This document shows, one piece after another, positions 56,547 to 64,000 of a stretch of 64,000 nucleotides of DNA. Both the position numbers and the translations under genes were made by a program. This DNA is from Takakia lepidozioides (Eukaryota; Streptophyta; Takakiopsida; Takakiales; Takakiaceae): the NCBI GenBank assembly GCA_030704615.1, contig CM060731.1:13578001-13642000 (forward strand). Reading direction: 5' to 3'. How positions within the stretch are numbered: the first letter of the stretch is position 1; each line of letters opens with the position of its first letter. The notes under the pieces were generated by a model that was not told the origin of the DNA, ran no database searches, and saw only the letters and a list, made by a program, of their open reading frames with translations.

Positions 56547-56858
56547 ATGCACAGGCATCGATTGCTATGTCGCGCTTCGTCCCATCACCATCAACAACAC
56601 ATAGTAATGGGTTCCGTCGCAACCGAGATGAAGTTCGTCAATTATAAGCGCTTCATCCCATCACCATCAACAACACATAGTCATGGTTCCGCCGCAACCG
56701 AGAGGATGTTCGTCAATTATAAGCGCTTCGTCTCGTCACCATCAACAACACATAGTAATGGAACCGTCGCGATCGAGACGAAGTTCGTCAATTGTAAGCG
56801 GCAGCATGGGATTTGTGAGGGCAAGGAGATGAATGGGACAACATCCAGCAGTGAATGA
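56547..56858 (+). CDS. Repeat-bearing 103-codon ORF
   Basis: Translation of the 75-bp repeat array, ending KEMNGTTSSSE. It starts upstream of the array with basic and histidine-rich sequence in the shifted frame. The 25-residue unit is serine/threonine-rich with a terminal FVNYK. Nothing shows that it is expressed, and a non-coding minisatellite whose period happens to be a multiple of three is the main alternative. Confidence 0.3.
   Translation: MHRHRLLCRASSHHHQQHIVMGSVATEMKFVNYKRFIPSPSTTHSHGSAATERMFVNYKRFVSSPSTTHSNGTVAIETKFVNCKRQHGICEGKEMNGTTSSSE
56573..56798 (+). repeat. Three tandem 75-bp (25-codon) repeats
   Basis: Copies at 56,573-56,648 (76 bp), 56,649-56,723 and 56,724-56,798. Each codes on the plus strand for a unit of the type SPSTTHSNGSVATE then KFVNYK. 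The first copy has one extra G that shifts frame, so the ORF 56,547-56,858 reads copies 2 and 3 and the end of copy 1 in the repeat frame. Changes between copies include several synonymous-looking third positions. No family recognised. Confidence 0.85.
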
Positions 56859-59551
56859 TTAGTATCATCCTTTCAATCAAACTCATCCCAAGAATTTGGA
56901 GTTCACCTAACCAAAAGTAGGGGAGTGAATGCCGGGTGCTGAACCAGAGGCATGGGTTGAGTTAAAGTCGCTGCCAGTAGCGTGTACGTCAAGCGTACTG
57001 CCGTAGAGGTAAGTATGTGACAACAAGCAGGCGTGTATCGCAAGGCGTCAGATCATACGCCTTCCTCTAATTCCTCACTAACCCTCCTTCGCTCTCGCTC
57101 TCGATTGTCCGTGTATCGACTAATTCACGCGCTCAACCCCACTAATGCGGATGTAATGGCGACAGCAATCGAGAAATAAAATAAAGAGGCGCAGTGATGG
57201 TGGGCAAGTTCTGTGGGCAAGCAGTTTTGTGGATGGGAGCTCGGAAGGGTGTCCGGAGGCGGGGGATGATGATTGACGATGATGATGATGACAACAATAG
57301 TTCATAAATGTGTACGCAGATAGTTGTTTTTTGACGCTGTGCGGGCGAGGTGGGTGTGTGGAGCCACTTACATGCCGGACACTCCCCATCAACATCGCGT
57401 GCGCGCACACATCCTTCTCGAGACAAAAATATTTCATTTCCCTGGTGTTATGAAAGCTTATTGTTCTGTGTAGTGTCGTCACGTGGGTCCTCGGTGGCCC
57501 GATTTTTTTTTTTCTCCCTCTGTAGGACATGCAAAACTTGAAGCGAAGTTAGCTCTAGGTGGGTTGGGTACTTGGATTTGCTTGCATCGATGGCTGATGC
57601 ATAGCTACACAAGTAGGAAGACAAGGGGATACAATACAATACAATACAATGGGTGGTAGGCATTCTCCAAGTCAATTCTCTGCTGCTACTATGTAGGACT
57701 CATCACTGACATGAGGTTTTTGTCGGTGTGGCTTTAGAGGCATTCTGACACTGCAACAAACTCTAATCACGCCCGATCTCAACGATAACCACGTACTTAA
57801 ACGAGATTACGGGATTCGTTTGGGCAGAGGTTGTGTCTGCGGCTTTTACTGATCAGATCGCTTTCACACGAAGTGGAACTAGGTAGTATGTAGCACTTGG
57901 TAATCGACGTCAACTTAGGCGTGCTATGATGTGTAGCTTTGAACTTTGAAAAAAGGCTGCAAGGGACGGTGAGGCTCATCATCATCATATTTGGGTCAGT
58001 CTGTCGCTGCCTCCACTTTTTGTAAGGACTTGAGAGCTATTGACAAACAAACTTTTGTTTCCTGAGATTTCTCATTTGGCCCCCCCACTTTTCACTTCCC
58101 GTCTGCTCAATGTTCAATCCCCCCAAAACATCCACATATCCAGACTGTTTTTTGGTCCCTGACCCCAAGGGCAGGATCTAAGCTGGCCTGCCACTCCCTT
58201 AAATCAGGGACGCCCATCCCCTTCAATTACTCTCGAAACACCCCCACGTCAATCAAATCCCACCATCCATAACCTCTGCTCCATTCGATCACTTCTCCGG
58301 CCCTCCGAACTAAATTCTCGTGGATTATAAGAACATCTCGTCATTCCCCGAGTCATTGATGTGTAGAATGTTTAAATCAGACACACCAATTTGTACAAAG
58401 GCACAGCTTCGTTAATCGATTCGTTAAGTAATCACGCACAGAGTTGCAAAATGGGTCGGTGCGGAATCTGCAGGAGCATAAATGCATGGCTTCCAGGAAT
58501 GCTAGCTCTTTCAACTTCTCATCAATACCCCTCCACACTTGACTTCTGTATGTCCGTGGCCACTCTTCACACCGTCCGATCTCTGATCCACGGCCGCAGT
58601 GATGTCATCGAGAATAGAACAGTATCCGCAAGTACAAGCTCGATAACCCGCGGCCATAGGGACAGATAGGTAATTACTAGTCTGGTTAATTACGGATGGA
58701 AGTAGAGCATGCGAGAGGAGGATCCACGGCGGGGGGAGAGGAGGGCCAGATGGCGGAGGGAGGGCCGTGGGATGAGCCCGGCTGGCAAGCGCTTTGAAGG
58801 CGCCCGGGCAGGGGCGGGCAGGGGAACAAACAAGGCGGCTCACGAGCGGGTGTACTGACTTGCGCCCCGCGATTTTCGAGGCGCTGCCCGAGGGCGTGCG
58901 GGTTGTGTCGCGCGAGGGTGCGAGAGCTCGTGCACAAATTTCACAGCGCTGGATTTTATCCAGGTGTGCAGGCGGGGCAAGTTGGGGCAGTGGCAGAGAG
59001 CGCGCGCTGATGATGAGCAGCAGCGAGGAGGCGAGGGCGCATTACAAATTGGGGCAGCGAGCGGCCTGTTCATGCATCTCCTGCGCTGGTGTGCCCCCAC
59101 CGTCCCTGCCTGCCATCTGAGCACAAGGTCTCTGCCTTGCAGGAGAGGCAGGCTTGCGTTGGCAGCTTGCGCGCAGCACTGGTGTATAGCCTGGTATTGG
59201 CTGTCTGGAAGGGCAGTCTGACCGCATTCACCTGCCGCTACTGTACAAAGCTTTCGCTTTCGTTAGACCTCCAGTGGTGTGTCTGAGAGTGCGCACACTT
59301 GGAAGCAATTGTGTTGATCATCACATCTGCGCCCGGAGTGTGAGAGGGGGTGCCGACTCTGCCGAGTGCCGGCCGCTCCTGTGCGTCATCCAGTCTTAGC
59401 GGGCGGATGTGTAGGGATGTCCAGCAGGTTGTGAGAGTACATGATCCCCATGGAGGGTTCTGACTGTTACAAGAAGTGGCGGAAGTGCAATGTGTTCTGC
59501 TTGGGGGATGAGTGGGGATGCTGAGGGAGAGTGGTAAGTAGCAGCCGGAGG
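56859..59551. other. No identifiable gene; includes HD-Zip promoter and leader
   Basis: A (TACAA)n tract lies at about 57,632-57,650 and a GATGATGATG run at about 57,277-57,293. From about 58,700 to 59,400 the sequence is GC-rich, with overlapping ORFs on both strands typical of a CpG-rich promoter or leader of the HD-Zip gene. No TATA box or transcription start can be placed. Confidence 0.4.
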
Positions 59552-61518
59552 ATGATGGCTACCAATAACATGAGAGGCTTTTCTGGCACCAATATGATGC
59601 TGATGCGAAACGAGAGCAGCCAAACCGATACATTGGTGGCCATGCTTGCGTCCTGCTCCCCCGTTGCCCTTCAAGGTGAGTGAATCCTTGCAAAACGGAG
59701 ATGTTAGAGGCTGGAACAGTCACGTGAAGTACATATGGTATGGTTGCCTGGATGTTCACAGCTCTGATCATTACCTGTTTTTGGTAATTTAGGATTAGAA
59801 ATGAAATTCTCGCCTGCTTGATTTTCGACTGGACTTCAGAAGACGTTAAGAACTTGTCTTGTGCATACAAGGAACGCTCACATAACGCTTCGTTTGTAGT
59901 GCCAACTGCACGTTCATGAAAGTTCCTAATGTTTGGACCACACAGATTAGTCAACCGACTTGAAGAACGTATCTCTTAACAGCACTTAGACAGGCTGGCA
60001 AAGCATTAGATACTTGAAAATCTTACGTACTTAAGCTGGTACTGACCCGAAGTAGAAAATCCTTTCCTATTAGTGAATGAGAGGCCCTGAACCTTACATT
60101 GCCGTGGTTTTAAAACGGCACTGGCTACATCGAAATCACGTTTGTCAAGCAACATGCTGGTGGCCACTGATCTCTCATGAATGAGTAGTATGATGTTGTC
60201 TTTCTCCCTCTATCTATCTTACAGATTGATCTGACCAACGGTCAATTGATGTCACGTGCAGTGTCTCGATCAGTCGGAGGTTTGGAAGATGCAGTGGTTG
60301 GCTGTGGTCAAAAGCGCTCTTTCTATCCCGCATTTGATCCTTCCGGTGAAGAGGGAGGCGATGAGGATGCCGCAGACGATTGCACTCATAATGTGGAGAA
60401 GAAAAGGAGGCTCACATTTGATCAAGTGAGATCGCTTGAAAGAAATTTCGAGCTCGAGAACAAACTGGAGCCTGAGAGGAAAATGCTACTCGCCAAAGAG
60501 TTAGGACTCCAGCCCCGGCAAGTCGCAGTGTGGTTTCAGAACCGGCGTGCTCGCTGGAAAACCAAACAGTTGGAGAGGGATTATGAGGTGTTGACAGTTG
60601 ATTACAACCGGTTGAAGGCTGATTTCGATGCAGTCCTTCAAGAGAAAGAGAGGCTCAAGGCCGAGGTAATAATTCATTGCCTTTCCGATGTGCATGATCT
60701 AAGGACATTCAAATGAGCATTACAGCTGGCTTACATTGCTTTGGTTAAAAGCCTCTTAATACTGCCTGAATTAGTTCGAGGACTGATGGTAAACTGACCA
60801 GTGCCTGGATCATGGGCGACTCTTTACATGGAGATCCCCGAAACTCCGTATTACTCCGGACGCACTGTGCTGCGTTCAAGAAGATCGGTCTATCTAGAGC
60901 TCTTCTTCTTTCCGTTTGAGTTGCACATTCTTGTGAACCGCTTACTAATGTCCAATGTTATATATCTTCCTTGAACAGGTCCAGCGGCTTGCAGGGAAAC
61001 TGCAGGGAGAGGAGATCACGCCGGAGTTAGAGGCTGTCGAACCCTCTGTGTCTGGGAAGAGTGAGACGACTACACATCCTTCTCAAAAGCAAGCAGAGGT
61101 TTCTATGAAGTCGGATAGGGTCCAGGCTGATCTTGACACTAATAAAGACTCTCAGTCAAGAGCTTCCCCTACTGTCGATGTCTCTTCGAATCTCAAAGAG
61201 AAGGAGCAATCAGCAAGTTCAGATAGCAATTCTGAAAGTGAGATTTTGGATGCGGACAGTCCCCGTACCATAGACAGCGCCAATCTTCCCCTCATGACGA
61301 TAGGCAAAATGGTTGACTGCTCCCAGTTTTCCACAGACAATTTTGTGGACCATAATCTCTTACATGTTGCCGAGGAACTCTGTGGACGTGACCTCTCTTC
61401 ACCATTGTACCAGCGCACGGTCAAGCACGAGGTTGGCACATTTCAGGAGGAGCCTTGTGCTTATTTTCTGCCACAATTGGATGAGCAAGGAGTTATGCCC
61501 TGGTGGGATTGGGCGTGA
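59552..61518 (+). CDS. HD-Zip class I transcription factor, 3 exons, 355 residues
   Basis: HD-Zip I proteins are plant nuclear factors that bind CAATNATTG-type sites as dimers and act in development and water-stress responses. Exons 59,552-59,675, 60,262-60,665 and 60,979-61,518 have GT-AG junctions with consistent phase. The homeodomain is at about residues 86-144 ([40 protein letters not shown], and [20 protein letters not shown] with the helix-3 residues intact). It is followed directly by a leucine zipper with heptads L145, L152, L159, V166, L173, L180; intron 2 cuts the zipper after KERLKAE. The C-terminus is acidic and serine-rich, ending MPWWDWA, an aromatic activation-type (AHA) motif. 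Class I is indicated by the absence of START and CPSCE motifs. An alternative start at 60,249 would bypass exon 1. AATAAA at 62,079-62,084 is a likely polyadenylation signal. Confidence 0.92.
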
Positions 61519-64000
61519 CCATCTGTACCAATAGTTGAGGACAACCTTTGGGAGGAGATTTTTTTTCTAGCTGGTCGAAAATCTGGCTGGCTGCAATCTC
61601 AACCCGTTACAAGATTCAAAAGAAGTCGGTTTCGCAATCGGGACATTGTCGTCATGAGCTCTCTCCCAGAGGTTGCTTGTTTTTCCTCGCGCCGGTTCTT
61701 CCAAAAACAGGTTGAGAGTGTCTCCAAAGGATCGTGGGAGTGGGATTAGTTTTAGCAGGGAGAGGGAATCGGGTCTTGCTGTTACATGTCATTTTGATTA
61801 TTCTATATTGGGAATGCAAAATGATGTAACATCAGGCTGAGTAGTCGTTCAGAAAACCAGCCTTAAGTATACCTAAGAATAATCGGACATCCACCTTGGC
61901 TAATCAAAGGATCGTGCAACTTGCTGGATGTTGTATAGAACTGTCCAGATGCGGATTCCTGCTATTGGCGGAGCTCGATGGAGACCATCTGTGTATAAAC
62001 ATGAAATAAGCTCTTGAGCCTTGCGTTTGACATGTAAATGTGCTTCTTTGGAAGCCTCTGTGCAGTAAATTTCTCTTCAATAAAGTTCCCTGTTTGCATG
62101 AATTCGTAAGCTCGCATTGGAGTCACCTTGTGTGCTATGTACACAGTTGTTGGATTTCTGTAATATTTATAGAATTGTGACTCCGATTTTTGGCTGTCCG
62201 AGACTCGACATGTTGCTTCTGACTTTCAAGAGAACAGATCTGTCTATCTTCTAGATGGCAGTTTCTGTACATAATATGTAGGGGCTTGACTCTGATGATT
62301 GATGATTTCTCAGCAAGAGTTCGACTGAAATTAACATGTGAGGAACCTGCTGCTTCGATGCGGTATGGAAAAGTTGCAGACAAACTCTCGAACTGAGGCC
62401 TCCAAAAGTGTGTGACTCCGACATCTTGAGTGCACAACTTACAGAAAATGTACATGTAGGTAGTCTGGATCACACCTCCTTGCACACTTATGCTTTTCGT
62501 GATCAGGTGAAGTCCAAGTAGAGTCCGTTCAATTGAACCTCTGAGAGTTATCTTGACATTCGATCGATGTAGTCGGGTTGTAGGCATTGCCATGATATAT
62601 AGAACCTTTGTCTTTCAACGGCTCAAGATTGTCGATGCAAGCCCCACTCCATGCATTTGTTTTCTAGGCTGATTCATGAACCAGTATTGATACTAGCTCT
62701 TCTTCTTACTTTCGTTCTTTATGTCATGCACCACATATCAATTGACATCCTCTTACCAGAAATCTGCTCTTGCAGCGAGAAGCTGTACATGCAGTAGCCA
62801 AATTTACCCCTCAAGGTATGCGTTTTCCTCCCCTGAAAGTTGAATGTGAATATTAATAAGGTCCACATTCGCATACTATAACTACAATGTGTTGCAAATT
62901 CAGTTTAAATTTTCCTGTGTACGAGACAAGTTTGCACAAGTTATGAAGATTTGAGACAGCTCTGGACAGCCATGCTCCACCCTCACAAAGCCGCCCTCTG
63001 TCCACTGAAGAAACCCGACATCTGTAGTCTGTCAGTATTCTGTCGACCGCCTAACTCTGCATGTGTATTCAATTGGGATAACAGGGCCCACCTCCAAAAG
63101 GGCCAAAAAAAAGGAGAAGCACTTTGGCTCTTAGTTACGCAAGCTTCAGCCGGAGTCTTTTCTTCGGTTGGAAAATTCCTACTTACGTTCTCCAGTCTTC
63201 GAGTATTCTGGTCTTTCGAAAGCATTACAAAGTGACTCAGTTGCTTGAGTTCTTCACAGTTCACTAATTTTTTGCCAGTTGTCTGGACCTCCTCGTCCGA
63301 ACCAACGAGCCGCCTGTAGTCTGCTCAGGTTTCCCTTCGGAGAAGAAAAGCCAGCTAAGTTTAACCGGAGGGAGAGAATCCGAATATCAAGGTGAGCATA
63401 TTCACCCGCAAGTTACAGCCTCTCAGGGTGAAGACTCGTAGCCCGTGACAAGTTGGCATAGTGTTCTCTAGCCCACAAAAGAATTCCAAGCTACTGTCAC
63501 GGCCCGTGTTGCCGGTCAGAAAAGATTCTCGGTTCTCTTGGATACCTAAGACGTAAAAGGCCTCTCGGAGGGCAATTTGTTTTGGATCTCATTGGATCCA
63601 CCGGGACTGATGGCAACGGTCTCGAACCAGCCACGCTTTGGATTTCTTCATGACGGTGATTGACAGCCCTTTGATGACCCAGCAGCCAACTTTAACCGAC
63701 AGTGCAGCAATTATATTTGTTGACTCACGAATCGTCAAACCAAGGCTCTCCAACAGAAGTTTGACAACAATCCGCACCGGCCCCTCTCCCATCCGTCGGA
63801 CTGGGGCTGTTGTCTGCAGTGGTTCCAAGTTCCAACAGCAACAACTTGTAGACTCCAAGGTGAGACTCCTCCGGCTCCCCTGGGCCCTGACCCGCCACAG
63901 ATTAGCATCGGGGTTTGGGCCCAATCTTGTTCAAGTTGCAACTTTGGCTCCTGTCTCCGCAATCTCGTCACAGTTAAGAACGAGAGAGATGCACCTCCTT
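61519..64000. other. HD-Zip 3' UTR, then no identifiable gene
   Basis: The 3' UTR probably runs to about 62,100. Beyond it, a 152-codon minus-strand ORF (62,593-62,135) and a 111-codon minus ORF (63,924-63,589) are the longest open stretches. Neither has motifs I recognise, and I do not call them genes. Confidence 0.4.

Noticed and set aside
58686-59227. Several arginine- and alanine-rich ORFs on both strands
   Set aside because: They overlap each other in a GC-rich region upstream of HD-Zip, where long random ORFs are expected.
62135-62593. 152-codon minus-strand ORF downstream of HD-Zip
   Set aside because: No motif, no splice or promoter context, and composition not clearly protein-like.

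Overview
The window looks like nuclear DNA of a seedless land plant, most likely a fern. It has GT-AG introns, a long intron-rich ALWAYS EARLY (LIN9-type) gene, a DYW-class PPR gene in the style common in ferns, lycophytes and mosses, an HD-Zip I gene, and many decayed transposable elements. I identify families from protein motifs read by eye; no database search was run.

Layout. 1-1,400 (minus): a decayed PPR tandem array abutting a decayed copy of the last exon of an OSB-type gene. 1.75-3.6 kb (plus): a broken FCP1/NIF-like phosphatase. 4.3-4.65 kb: a direct duplication. 6.07-6.4 kb: an unrecognised ORF. 8.0-11.7 kb: a defective CACTA (TNP2) transposon with a clear right terminus. 11.75-13.84 kb (minus): a truncated Ty1/copia element with one LTR and its primer-binding site. 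17.4-18.5 kb (minus): an F-box gene with two frame breaks. 14-15.3 and 19.3-20.7 kb: two pairs of duplicated segments in swapped order. 22.56-35.0 kb (minus): the ALY gene, 19 exons, with its 5' leader to about 36.1 kb. 37.3-39.3 kb: two non-autonomous hAT-type elements with perfect 8-bp target duplications; a third lies at 52.1-52.9 kb. 39.5 and 51.1-51.5 kb: tRNA-derived SINEs, two of them head to head. 41.2-41.5 kb (minus): a LINE reverse-transcriptase relic. 41.9-44.84 kb (minus): an intact 979-residue PPR-DYW gene built of near-identical 303-bp units. 45.26-46.92 kb (minus): a five-exon OSB-like gene with two PDF motifs. 54.0-54.3 and 56.57-56.80 kb: tandem repeats. 59.55-61.52 kb (plus): an HD-Zip class I gene of three exons.

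How the genes relate. The PPR-DYW gene (C-to-U editing of organellar RNA) and the OSB-like gene (a family that binds organellar single-stranded DNA) sit on the same strand 414 bp apart, and decayed parts of both occur in the same order and orientation at the window start. This points to duplication of an OSB-PPR block. ALY and HD-Zip I are nuclear regulators with no visible functional link to this pair. The rest is mostly transposon debris and gene-free sequence.
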